From positions 1 to 64,000 of the forward strand of contig NZ_NFJV01000021.1 of NCBI RefSeq assembly GCF_002160055.1: a DNA stretch of 64,000 nt, written 5' to 3'. Below the pieces are notes generated by a model. The model ran no database searches. It was given only the letters and a program-made list of their open reading frames with translations, and was not told where the DNA came from. Numbering within the stretch: the first letter of the stretch is position 1; each line of letters opens with the position of its first letter. Both the position numbers and the translations under genes were made by a program. Shown piece by piece: positions 1-8,606 of this stretch. Origin of the DNA: Mediterranea sp. An20 (lineage in GTDB: Bacteria; Bacteroidota; Bacteroidia; Bacteroidales; Bacteroidaceae).

Positions 1-223
1 GAGAACATAGTGGTAATTGCTTAAATGTTATACTTGGACACTATAAATTTAATGCTTTTATCGCTATGTTCCTAATTTTCAAAGGAATAATTTCAATCCT
101 TATATCGAACTCACGTTAATTATTTGATATACAGAGTAATAACACCAATAGGGAGGGGTGGATTTATAGATTTTTCGGTATAACCATGAGAAAATTGTTT
201 CTTTTCTTTCTTTTTCCATACAA
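1..223. other. Left edge, no gene recognised
   Basis: AT-rich sequence downstream of the last minus-strand glycosyltransferase gene. I see no open frame of useful length, no clear promoter and no strong terminator hairpin. It may be the 3' flank of the capsule locus or a gap before a further capsule gene beyond the window. Confidence 0.5.
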
Positions 224-1219
224 TCAATGTTTTAAAAAAGGCAATCTGCATATTCCAGCCAAAGCCCCCCATCCGTATGACAAATGCAGAATACCGAAAG
301 AACTTATGAGGTAAAAGAAATTCAAGTTTTTCTGCATGGCCGCTTTCAAACTAATTCCTCCCACCAAGCCAAGATACATTACCAAAGACATAACAGATAA
401 CAGACCCAGAGGCGCATAAAATAAGGCACAAAAAACAGGCAATATTAATGATAAAATAAAAAGCAAAGGGACAAAATGTCTCAACGACAAAGAATCCAGT
501 TGCCGGGTATAGAAAACTGTCAAAATATTCCACTTCCCATTCCCATAATTATTTTTTGCCAAACCATTGAATGTTTCTCGAGCCAAATAAGTACAATACG
601 TATTAGGTATGATATATATATTCCCCCCTCCACGCAATATGCGTTTATTCAATTCTATATCTTGATTGCGCACTAAGCGGACATCATATAGCCCGTATCT
701 GTCAAATACATCCCTGCGCCAACAGCCGAAAGGTACTGTATCGACCTTCATCACCTTATCCGCTCCCACACGAAATGCCGAATTTCCGACACCAAATCTA
801 TTGCTTAGCACTTCTTTTATAGCTAAGGACTTCGGCGTTTTATTTAGAACGTCCGTACGACAAACAGCCCCCACATTATCAGCATTCAACGAATTTAAAG
901 CATTTACCAAAACCGAGAAATAATTCCGTGCGTACATTGCATGAGCATCCAGACGCATAATAATATCCCCTTTAGCTGCCTTAATGCCTCGATTCATTGC
1001 GTATGGTACAATTCGCTTCGGGTTATCCAACAAATGGATAAAGGGATATTTGTTTGCATATCCCTTTATCATTTCCCGCGTTTTATCACGGCTCATACCA
1101 TCTACAAACAGCACTTCCAAATCCTCTTTAGGATAATCCTGTGCCAAAATAGATTCTATACATCGGACAATATATCGCTCTTCGTTATATACAGGACAAA
1201 CTACCGACAACATAACCAT
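224..1219 (-). CDS. Family 2 glycosyltransferase (capsule)
   Basis: This is a GT-A fold family 2 glycosyltransferase that would add one sugar to the lipid-linked capsule repeat unit at the cytoplasmic face. The N-terminus has the family signature VVCPVYNEERYI, followed by VLFVDGMSRDKT. A DAHA motif (LDAHAMYARNYF) stands where the DxD metal site is expected. Hydrophobic segments in the last 90 residues suggest membrane anchoring. The frame is open to a TTG at 1222, but the ATG at 1219 is chosen because it overlaps the TGA of the upstream dehydrogenase by one base, a translational-coupling arrangement. A later ATG at 1213 is also possible. It is the last gene of the visible minus-strand capsule operon. 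Donor and acceptor sugars cannot be read from the sequence. Confidence 0.88.
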   Translation of the reverse strand: MVMLSVVCPVYNEERYIVRCIESILAQDYPKEDLEVLFVDGMSRDKTREMIKGYANKYPFIHLLDNPKRIVPYAMNRGIKAAKGDIIMRLDAHAMYARNYFSVLVNALNSLNADNVGAVCRTDVLNKTPKSLAIKEVLSNRFGVGNSAFRVGADKVMKVDTVPFGCWRRDVFDRYGLYDVRLVRNQDIELNKRILRGGGNIYIIPNTYCTYLARETFNGLAKNNYGNGKWNILTVFYTRQLDSLSLRHFVPLLFILSLILPVFCALFYAPLGLLSVMSLVMYLGLVGGISLKAAMQKNLNFFYLISSFGILHLSYGWGALAGICRLPFLKH

Positions 1220-2499
1220 CAAAGTCTTCCATCTATTTGAGTCCTCGCCAACACACCCTTTACATCGTAAACGACACCATCCTGATTAGCCAAGAAATCA
1301 CGAATATTCAAGCTTTTAAAAGTATCGTGAGCCACCCCCAAGATAACCGCATCAAATTGCCCTTGCAAAGCCTCTAATTCACTATTCTGAATTTCGATGT
1401 CATATTCATGCTTCACTTTATCAACATTGGCCCATGGATCATATACAACAATATTATTGGTATATTCCTTCAACGTATGATAAATATCAACAATCTTGGT
1501 GTTACGAACATCCGGGCAATTTTCCTTGAACGTAATACCCAATATCAATATCTTGGCATCTTTAACCAATACCCCTTTCTTATTCATCAACTTGATGGTC
1601 TGTTCTGCTACATAAGCCCCCATACCGTCATTCAAACGCCGCGCAGCTGACATCACTCGTGGCAATACACCATATACTTGCGCTTTTTGTATTAAGTAAT
1701 AAGGATCTACACTGATACAATGCCCCCCGACCAACCCAGGTTTCAGTTTAATGAAGTTCCACTTAGACGAAGCCGCTTCTATTACATCATTCGTATCAAT
1801 TCCCATTGCGTTGAATATCTTAGCCAACTCATTCATAAAAGCGATATTTACATCCCGTTGAGAATTTTCAATGATTTTGGAAGCCTCCGCCACCTTGATA
1901 GAAGGAGCCTTATGAGTGCCGTTTACCAACACCGAATTATAAACCTCATCCACAATATCAGCGATCTCTGGAGTAGAACCGGAAGTCACTTTCTTGATTT
2001 TCTCTACCGTATGTTCCCTATCCCCTGGGTTGATACGCTCAGGTGAATACCCTGCAAAGAAATCTACATTAAACTTCAATCCAGATACCCGTTCCACAAC
2101 AGGCAAACATTCCTCTTCTGTAACCCCCGGATAAACTGTTGACTCATATACTACGATATCTCCTCTAGAAATAACTTTTCCAACTGTTTCACTGGCTCCC
2201 CACAAAGGTCGTAAATCCGGATGATTGTTGTGATCTACGGGAGTAGGCACTGCAACGACATAAAAATTACAATCCCTAATCTTTTCCAAATCCGTAGTAC
2301 AAACAAAACCGTGTTTTCCGATGGCCTCTTGCAACAAGTCATCAGCAACCTCAAGAGTCGCATCGTGTCCACTCATCAAGGCATCTACCCGTGCCTGATT
2401 CATGTCGAAACCCACTGTTTTGTACTTTGTAGAGAAAAGTCGGGCTAAAGGAAGCCCTACGTAACCGAGACCGATTACGGCAATTTTAATTGAATCCAT
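1219..2499 (-). CDS. UDP-sugar (HexNAc-type) 6-dehydrogenase
   Basis: This is a nucleotide-sugar dehydrogenase of the WbpO/TviB/WbpA class. It would oxidise C6 of a UDP-N-acetylhexosamine twice with NAD to give a uronic acid for the capsule repeat. The NAD-binding motif GLGYVGLPLA is at residues 10-19. The catalytic cysteine lies in GGHCISVDPYY in the second half, and the C-terminal UDP-binding domain (GITFKENCPDVRNTK) is complete. The 426-residue length is normal. It is followed with a one-base overlap by a glycosyltransferase and preceded by the deacetylase gene after 12 bases, so it is an operon member. Which UDP-HexNAc is used (GlcNAc, GalNAc or ManNAc) is not decidable by eye. Confidence 0.9.
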   Translation of the reverse strand: MDSIKIAVIGLGYVGLPLARLFSTKYKTVGFDMNQARVDALMSGHDATLEVADDLLQEAIGKHGFVCTTDLEKIRDCNFYVVAVPTPVDHNNHPDLRPLWGASETVGKVISRGDIVVYESTVYPGVTEEECLPVVERVSGLKFNVDFFAGYSPERINPGDREHTVEKIKKVTSGSTPEIADIVDEVYNSVLVNGTHKAPSIKVAEASKIIENSQRDVNIAFMNELAKIFNAMGIDTNDVIEAASSKWNFIKLKPGLVGGHCISVDPYYLIQKAQVYGVLPRVMSAARRLNDGMGAYVAEQTIKLMNKKGVLVKDAKILILGITFKENCPDVRNTKIVDIYHTLKEYTNNIVVYDPWANVDKVKHEYDIEIQNSELEALQGQFDAVILGVAHDTFKSLNIRDFLANQDGVVYDVKGVLARTQIDGRL

Positions 2500-2511
2500 A
2501 AATAATCTGAT

Positions 2512-3255
2512 TTATTTTACCCTAAAAATGAGCGACTTCAAAGAATTATAATGCTTACCCAACAAACTCTTTATCAATTGCAAACACAACCAGCGACTAT
2601 ACATTACTCTTCGCCTGTTTCTGTTTGCCACAATAGCCATGACATCCCCCACAGTCATACCTTGGTAAACGACATAACGCCCCCAAATCTGCATACCTCC
2701 CAAGTTCGTAACACGAGTAGCAGGCACGGAAGTATACAGTTTTCGGATGCCGGCCTCAGCAGCTTTCTGCATTACAGTTTTATCACCATTACCATTAGGG
2801 ATGGAAGCAATCGTCTCACCGGAAACATAGTCCTTCAAAATTCCAACAGACTTATACCATTCTTCAGCGATACGTTCCTCTCCCAATTCTGTCAATACCG
2901 GATGTGTATGAGAATGAGAACCGATACGATGTCCCCGCCTTGCCAACTCCGCCACCTGTTCTGTAGTAAGAAATAAAGGTGTATTTAAATAAGCCGTACT
3001 AATGAAAAACGTCCCTTTTAACCCATACTCCTCCAAAACCGGAGCGGCTAAAGTCAAAAAAGAAACACCACCGTCATCGAAAGTAAATTCTACTTCCGTT
3101 TCCGGATGTTTCCGACAATATTCAACAACAGACTCTACCTGCTTTTCAAACTCATTTACTTGAATTTTATATTGAAATGCACTATCATTCTGAAATCCGC
3201 TCTCGGATGAAGAATGGAGGTAAAGGTCATGGTACATTAAAACAACCTTCTTCAT
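2512..3255 (-). CDS. Polysaccharide deacetylase family protein
   Basis: This is a NodB-homology (carbohydrate esterase 4-like) deacetylase. The first catalytic motif is TFDDGG and the zinc-ligand motif is SHSHTHP. Both conserved histidines and the paired aspartates are present, so it should be active. There is no convincing signal peptide (start MKKVVLMYHDLYLH), which suggests action on a cytoplasmic or lipid-linked intermediate. It is 247 residues long with a basic C-terminus. Its place between an SDR and a UDP-HexNAc dehydrogenase suggests removal of an N-acetyl group from a repeat-unit sugar. That would create a free amine that the GNAT/ACP module of the same operon could re-acylate; this link is inference. 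Confidence 0.85.
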   Translation of the reverse strand: MKKVVLMYHDLYLHSSSESGFQNDSAFQYKIQVNEFEKQVESVVEYCRKHPETEVEFTFDDGGVSFLTLAAPVLEEYGLKGTFFISTAYLNTPLFLTTEQVAELARRGHRIGSHSHTHPVLTELGEERIAEEWYKSVGILKDYVSGETIASIPNGNGDKTVMQKAAEAGIRKLYTSVPATRVTNLGGMQIWGRYVVYQGMTVGDVMAIVANRNRRRVMYSRWLCLQLIKSLLGKHYNSLKSLIFRVK

Positions 3256-3272
3256 ACAATCTCACTCAAAAG

Positions 3273-4037
3273 TCAGATAACTGTATAGCCGCCATCCACA
3301 ATAATGTTCTGTCCTGTAATCCAACGGGAAGCATCAGAAAGAAGGAAGATACATGTCTGAGAGATATCTGTAGTTTTCCCTAAGCCTAACAAATGTTTTT
3401 TCTCCAATATGGTACGAAGATCGGGATCTTTCATATAAGGCTGTTCCATATTTATCGGTGTCATTATAGCACCAGGAGAAACAACATTTACACGTATTTG
3501 CTTTATGGCAAGTTCATAAGCTAAAGAGCGGGAGGCTGATATTAATGCACCTTTTGTCGCACTATACAACGTTTTTCCTTTTTCACCAACACATCCCATA
3601 ATTGAGGATATAAAAATGATGCTACACCCTTTTTTTGAGAAATGACCTCGCTTCACGACCTCTTTTGTCAAATTAATCGCAGAGAAAATATTAACATTAC
3701 AATATTTGGAGAACAAATCTTCTGTCACTAATGTCAATGGTGTGACAGATGATATACCTGCACAGTTAATAACCCCATCTATTGTCCCTTTCCGATTCAC
3801 GATATCTTTGACTAATTGCTCTAAATTGCCTGTAATGCTTAAATCTACAGAGAAATAACAATGTCTCTCACTTGATTCCATTTCAGCCAATGTCTCTTTA
3901 AGACCTTCTTCGTTGCGGGCCAACAATATTACAGTAGCCCCTATCTTACTACAATCAATGGCACATTGCCTTCCTATACCGGAAGAAGCTCCGGTAATAA
4001 GAATTCTTTTCCCCTCTAATGAAAACGGATTATACAT
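3273..4037 (-). CDS. SDR oxidoreductase (FabG-like)
   Basis: This is a classical short-chain dehydrogenase/reductase of 254 residues. It has the Rossmann motif TGASSGIG at residues 15-22, the structural NCAG near 91-94, catalytic Ser at 144/145 and the YSATK active site (Tyr158, Lys162), followed by NVVSPG. It ends two bases before the start of the KAS III-like gene reading frame (gap 4038-4039), next to an ACP gene. This context favours 3-ketoacyl-ACP reduction over sugar oxidation. A sugar-nucleotide ketoreductase role remains possible because SDRs of this kind also occur in capsule loci. All catalytic residues are present. Confidence 0.85.
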   Translation of the reverse strand: MYNPFSLEGKRILITGASSGIGRQCAIDCSKIGATVILLARNEEGLKETLAEMESSERHCYFSVDLSITGNLEQLVKDIVNRKGTIDGVINCAGISSVTPLTLVTEDLFSKYCNVNIFSAINLTKEVVKRGHFSKKGCSIIFISSIMGCVGEKGKTLYSATKGALISASRSLAYELAIKQIRVNVVSPGAIMTPINMEQPYMKDPDLRTILEKKHLLGLGKTTDISQTCIFLLSDASRWITGQNIIVDGGYTVI

Positions 4038-4039
4038 TG

Positions 4040-5098
4040 TCAGACCTCCACTATATCACTGATATTACACCTATCTAATGTTATCACCCCGGTTGCCCAA
4101 GTCATTCCTACTCCAAAAGCACTCAACAGTAATCGTTTAGGAGAGTCAAACTGACCTTTCAACTCACTTGCAATAGTCAAAGGTACACTTACTGAAGACG
4201 TATTACCGTACTTAGCTATTGTAGAAGGAATTTTCGTTACATCCAATTTCAATTTCTTTGCTAAATAAGAATTGATAAAATTATTGGCCTGATGGAATAT
4301 ATAGTAATCAAATGAATCTGTATCCAAGCCCGTGTACTCAAACATACGTTTGATATCTTTGGGAATCTCACGAATGACAAAATTGAATACATCTCCACCA
4401 TTCATATAACCTTGTTCATCATTCCGTATATTGCCATATTCATCGACCACCTTCTCTCTCAGCGTATCAACGGAACTCGGATATCTGTATCCACCTCCTT
4501 TTATCATAATTAAATCCCCCCGGCTTCCATCCGAATTCAGAGAAAAATAACTTTCACCGAATTTCTCATTACGTTCTATCAACGCAGCAACTCCCCCGTC
4601 ACCAAACAAAAAAGCTGACCGCCTGTCCTTAGGTGAATAAACCTTTGAACGAGTCTCACCATCTAATAGCAAAGCCTTGCGAAGTCCATGTTGTTGCATG
4701 AAAGAATATACGATACTCAAACCGTAGATAAAACCGGAGCATCCCAAATTGACATCAAAGGCAATAGTAGAATGCGACAATCCTAAACGATGCTGCAGTA
4801 AAATTGAAGTTGCCGGCATTCTATAATCCGGAGTCTGGGAAAGAAATATCAACAAATCAATCTCATCCCTTGCGATACGGTTATCCGCAATCAATTTCTC
4901 TGCAGCAGCAAAACACAAATCTGACGAACAGGTCTTTTCATCTGCAAAACGTCGTTCATAAATTCCTACCTTATCAACAACTGCTTTCACCTGGTCTGCC
5001 GGAAAATATTGCGTATATCCATAATTGTCAATTACAATATGGGGCACAGCTCCTGCCAGGGCTGTCATTCCCACACCTGAAAACCTCATAAAAGCCAT
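4040..5098 (-). CDS. KAS III-like beta-ketoacyl-ACP synthase
   Basis: This is a thiolase-fold condensing enzyme of the FabH family, 352 residues against about 320 for housekeeping FabH. The Cys-His-Asn triad is complete: Cys120 in NLGCSGF, His269 in FHQANN and Asn299 in YGNTSS. FabH would join an acyl-CoA primer to malonyl-ACP. In this locus the likely partner is the dedicated ACP encoded three bases upstream of it in transcription order. Its product would be reduced by the neighbouring SDR. A loop around residues 200-235 (KGGGYRYPSS to GYMNGGDVFN) is longer than in typical FabH and may set substrate choice. A role in making an acyl group for the capsule, rather than in bulk lipid synthesis, is inferred from the operon. 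Confidence 0.87.
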   Translation of the reverse strand: MAFMRFSGVGMTALAGAVPHIVIDNYGYTQYFPADQVKAVVDKVGIYERRFADEKTCSSDLCFAAAEKLIADNRIARDEIDLLIFLSQTPDYRMPATSILLQHRLGLSHSTIAFDVNLGCSGFIYGLSIVYSFMQQHGLRKALLLDGETRSKVYSPKDRRSAFLFGDGGVAALIERNEKFGESYFSLNSDGSRGDLIMIKGGGYRYPSSVDTLREKVVDEYGNIRNDEQGYMNGGDVFNFVIREIPKDIKRMFEYTGLDTDSFDYYIFHQANNFINSYLAKKLKLDVTKIPSTIAKYGNTSSVSVPLTIASELKGQFDSPKRLLLSAFGVGMTWATGVITLDRCNISDIVEV

Positions 5099-5101
5099 GG
5101 G

Positions 5102-5332
5102 TTATTGCTTTGATTTTACACAATTAAATATGTCCTCTATCGTTTTCAGTTCACGAAATTCTGCATTCTCTATCTGGACATCATATTCTTCATCCAACAT
5201 TGCAATTACAGATAAGGTAGCTAGTGACGACCATTCGTCCACTCCCCTGAATTCGGTACTGCCCGATAAAGTCTTTGCATCTTCTACTTCTATTGCTTCT
5301 GCAAACTTTTCAATGAAATCTGGAAAATTCAT
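5102..5332 (-). CDS. Dedicated acyl carrier protein
   Basis: This is a 76-residue acidic helical protein with the ACP pattern. The phosphopantetheine attachment serine is most likely Ser36 in EWSSLATL, where the usual DSL triplet reads SSL. Helix II (LATLSVIAMLDEEYDVQI) fits the ACP fold. It lies between the GNAT gene upstream and the KAS III-like gene downstream in transcription order, with a gap of three bases to the latter. The altered attachment motif is common in specialised ACPs and suggests it is not the fatty-acid synthesis ACP. It should need a 4'-phosphopantetheinyl transferase encoded elsewhere. Confidence 0.85.
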   Translation of the reverse strand: MNFPDFIEKFAEAIEVEDAKTLSGSTEFRGVDEWSSLATLSVIAMLDEEYDVQIENAEFRELKTIEDIFNCVKSKQ

Positions 5333-5359
5333 ACTCTTATATTTTTACAAATTAATCTT

Positions 5360-6457
5360 TTAAGTCAAAATCACATCGGCATACCCATAACGGATACGCC
5401 ACAAAGCTATATTCTTAGCATCTTTATATTGTTTCTTTTTATCTTTCAATGCGATATGGGCATCCCCATGACGCAGGAAACCGTATTTCCTCATTTCTCT
5501 AACAACGGTATGATTGGCGGTAGCCGTTTCCACGATGTCAACCCCAGGTGAAAATGTGGGCAAAGCCAATCTGTAAATATCAACTTCCGACAGCAGATTA
5601 TCATCTACTGTCCCCCATTCCATAATAGCACCGATTAAAACATTCCGCAATATTCCACCGGCCTTCTCCCTAAAACGCTCTTTAGTCATAAAGAAACCTA
5701 TCGGTTTATCATCTTTCTTTATTGTGTAAAACGATTGAATATCTTGCGGCAATCCTCGGAAATTATAGTCCAGGTTCCATTGCAACCATCTATGGTCATG
5801 CACCTCCATATATTTATGCCCATCGTTCAACACGATATTATCCACCCACCCAGGGACAGTCGAAACTTTTTCTACCTGATAGTGCCTTAATAACCGCTTC
5901 CCGCTATATTTTCCCCATGCAGTCACTGCCCATAAAGGTATATTCGCCAGTCTGCTGCACAACTTTAACAATCCACCATGCATTTTTCTACTCTCCAATA
6001 CACAGTGCGCATTCCGCAATTGCATAATGCGGGGGAAAGCCAAAACATAATAGTGGAGTTTATCATAAAGGGGTAAAGCCATTTCGGAAATGCCAGAAGC
6101 AATAAACAAAGGATATTCTTTATTGGTTGCTATAAACAACATAATCTCTGCCCCTATTCCTAAGTGCCTATAGGGTTCTGCCGTTTCCAAAGACGAACCA
6201 GTTCCTGCAGAAACTATTTTTCCGTCTGCGTAAAACCGGGTTCCAAAATGCTGTGAACGGGCTGCTACCACACCATCCACATTTATAAACAAAAAAGCAC
6301 AGTTATCTTTCGATGCATTGAACGGACAATTTATACCAGCAGCCACGCGTGGAGATGTCAATACATAAGAAGCAATGCCATAAGAATCGCTGCACAACTC
6401 ATAATTATTAAAAATTATATCGCGGAAAGTAATGATTTGAGTAGATATAGTAGACAT
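5360..6457 (-). CDS. GNAT-like acyltransferase
   Basis: This 365-residue protein contains one recognisable GNAT motif A, EPYRHLGIGAEIM near residues 90-105, which matches the (Q/R)xxGxG/A acyl-CoA pyrophosphate-binding signature. The C-terminal half has a second GNAT-like layout (KDDKPIGFFMTKER, then LRNVLIGAIMEWGTVDD), so it may be a tandem GNAT. No signal peptide is seen. The neighbouring ACP, KAS III and SDR genes suggest that it moves an acyl group from the ACP or from CoA to an amino sugar of the capsule. I do not recognise a characterised orthologue, so substrate and donor are inference. Confidence 0.68.
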   Translation of the reverse strand: MSTISTQIITFRDIIFNNYELCSDSYGIASYVLTSPRVAAGINCPFNASKDNCAFLFINVDGVVAARSQHFGTRFYADGKIVSAGTGSSLETAEPYRHLGIGAEIMLFIATNKEYPLFIASGISEMALPLYDKLHYYVLAFPRIMQLRNAHCVLESRKMHGGLLKLCSRLANIPLWAVTAWGKYSGKRLLRHYQVEKVSTVPGWVDNIVLNDGHKYMEVHDHRWLQWNLDYNFRGLPQDIQSFYTIKKDDKPIGFFMTKERFREKAGGILRNVLIGAIMEWGTVDDNLLSEVDIYRLALPTFSPGVDIVETATANHTVVREMRKYGFLRHGDAHIALKDKKKQYKDAKNIALWRIRYGYADVILT

Positions 6458-6548
6458 AACACATCATATTTTAGCTAGAAAGAACAAACACAAACAACCT
6501 TTATATTACATCATACAAACTTATAACTACAGCCTTTTAATAAGGCTT

Positions 6549-7598
6549 CTAACTATTTAATAATAAAGAAAGTTCTTTCCAAACTTCATCAGAAGAGTAT
6601 TTTTGGGAACTTTCATAGGCATTTACCTTCATCTTTAATAATATTTCTTTATCCAACATTAAGATTTTAAGAGCATCTATATATTCTTGAATATCATTAT
6701 GAGAGCATATTATACCATTATAACCTGATTGAATTATTGACGAATTATATTTCCAATTAGAAGCTATTACAGGTATTCCACTTATAAAAGCATCCAATAT
6801 TGCCCCCGGAAATCCTTCTCCTTCATATCGACTTGGGAAAAGCATCACGTCATACTTATTTAACGTTATATAGATATCATTCATCTGTAAAACTCCTCCA
6901 TACTGTACATTATTATATTTCGCAAGATTCTCTTCGAAATAGAGTTGTTCTTCTTTCTTTTTAGACAAAGGGCCATAAAACATTAACTCTACCTTTTCCA
7001 AAAATCCATATTCCTTCAAATTTTCAATAATAGCAAAAACTGTATCAATTCCCTTATCCCTCATAATCCGCGACATAAAAACAATTCTAAATTTCCTATC
7101 ATTACTATTATTTAGTTGAGGAATATAATTATGTATTCTAAAATTTGGCACACATATAGCATTCGTAAAATTGTATACAGATTTCAAATTTTCTACCACA
7201 GAAGAATTTTCAACCATAATAGAAGTATATCGCCTAAAAATTTTAACATAAGAAGGATTTTGAACTAAAAAATCAACCAGCCATCCACCTATCCCTATAT
7301 AAATAACAGAAAAATTCCGCAACCTTTGATAATAATAAAGTAGTTTTCCGAATTTTCTTAAATTATTCTGACCCGGTAAGTATATTAATCGATCACACAA
7401 TAACAACTTCAAAAATAATATTATAACAGCCCACTTCTTATATTTAAATAATTCCGTATCAAAACAATCTAGTTGCCATTTATCTTTATTATGTATTGAT
7501 ATCAAATTATAAATCTCCTTTGTTTTTGCAATTTGTCCATCCAAGCGTTTGGTAGTATTTGCAAAATAGCCAAGAACTAAAATCCTTAGATGCCCCAT
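6549..7598 (-). CDS. GT-B glycosyltransferase (GT4/GT1 type)
   Basis: This 349-residue glycosyltransferase has the GT-B C-terminal donor-binding region: RIVFMSRIMRDKGID, then MLFPSRYEGEGFPGAILDAFISGIPVIASNW. The E-x7-E style motif in the second stretch (EGEGFPGAILDA) is typical of family GT4 retaining enzymes. The gene is very AT-rich, like the Wzy and Wzx genes, which suggests horizontal acquisition of this block. It lies 10 bases after the preceding family 2 glycosyltransferase gene, in the same minus-strand operon. Its sugar specificity is unknown. Confidence 0.88.
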   Translation of the reverse strand: MGHLRILVLGYFANTTKRLDGQIAKTKEIYNLISIHNKDKWQLDCFDTELFKYKKWAVIILFLKLLLCDRLIYLPGQNNLRKFGKLLYYYQRLRNFSVIYIGIGGWLVDFLVQNPSYVKIFRRYTSIMVENSSVVENLKSVYNFTNAICVPNFRIHNYIPQLNNSNDRKFRIVFMSRIMRDKGIDTVFAIIENLKEYGFLEKVELMFYGPLSKKKEEQLYFEENLAKYNNVQYGGVLQMNDIYITLNKYDVMLFPSRYEGEGFPGAILDAFISGIPVIASNWKYNSSIIQSGYNGIICSHNDIQEYIDALKILMLDKEILLKMKVNAYESSQKYSSDEVWKELSLLLNS

Positions 7599-7607
7599 AA
7601 TCTCAAT

Positions 7608-8606
7608 TTATAAAGTTATTTTTGAGGAAAATAAAAAAGAGAAAAACTCCTTGGATACGTCTGTCCTCACAGCCAAATCATCTCTCAATCTTTTTACAAA
7701 TATCCATGCTTCTTTTAATGATAAACCATAGCTACTTTTCATCTTGTACAGCACATTCAAATAAAATAATAACTGATAGCATACAAAAGAGATCTTTCTC
7801 ATATAGTCTCTTACATCTATTAACCGATTCAAATAATAAATATAAGCATGTTCTAATGCAAAGTCACCTTTCTTTCGAGAAGCACCAACTTTATGATAAA
7901 TCACAGAATTAACAACACAAGCCATCCGATACTTCATTCGTTTTAGCCTAAGTCCTAATTCAAAATCTTCTTCACCAAAAAAAAACTTCTCAGTAAAAAT
8001 ATTTTTGTTTTCCATCAACAAAGAAGGAACAAAAAATAAAGCACACCCCGTAATATATGTACACGATATATATTCTTTCTCTTTAACCTCAGAAGCTGCT
8101 CTATTCGCATAATGATACTTACGAAATCCCCAATAAATATCCCCCCCACCATTCCAGATCATTTTTTTATCATAAAAATAATGAATTAAAGGAGTTAATA
8201 CTTTAAAGTCAAGGTGACTCTGTTGAAATTTAACTAATATAGAAAGGAAATCTGGTTCAACAATCGTATCATTATTCAACAATAGATAATAATCAGGCTG
8301 ATATTGAGATGCATATTTCAGCATTAAATTGTTCCCTCTACTGAAACCATTATTGTCTTCCAAATCATACAATATAGTCATCCTCTTTTTTATCGGAAGA
8401 AGTTCTTCTCCCGATCCCAATACAATTTTACCATATAGCCGATTTTCATTTATACAAAAATCCTCTATTTTTTCTAACGAATGGTCAGAAGAGCCATTAT
8501 CTCCGACAATAACGAAATAATGTTCATACAAAATTTTGTCTAAAGAACGCAAGCATTCTATTGTATCATGATATCCATTCCAATTAAGTATTAATATACA
8601 AACCAT
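7608..8606 (-). CDS. Family 2 glycosyltransferase (rhamnosyltransferase-like)
   Basis: This 332-residue family 2 glycosyltransferase begins with VCILILNWNGYHDTIECL, as in the rhamnosyltransferase-like branch. The donor motif VGDNGSSDHS and the metal-binding LLNNDTIVEPDF follow. A further conserved stretch, FFGEEDFELGLRLK, supplies the acceptor-side ED residues. Its start codon overlaps the last base of the Wzx gene frame at 8606, which implies translational coupling. A rhamnose donor is only a guess from the subfamily. Confidence 0.87.
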   Translation of the reverse strand: MVCILILNWNGYHDTIECLRSLDKILYEHYFVIVGDNGSSDHSLEKIEDFCINENRLYGKIVLGSGEELLPIKKRMTILYDLEDNNGFSRGNNLMLKYASQYQPDYYLLLNNDTIVEPDFLSILVKFQQSHLDFKVLTPLIHYFYDKKMIWNGGGDIYWGFRKYHYANRAASEVKEKEYISCTYITGCALFFVPSLLMENKNIFTEKFFFGEEDFELGLRLKRMKYRMACVVNSVIYHKVGASRKKGDFALEHAYIYYLNRLIDVRDYMRKISFVCYQLLFYLNVLYKMKSSYGLSLKEAWIFVKRLRDDLAVRTDVSKEFFSFLFSSKITL

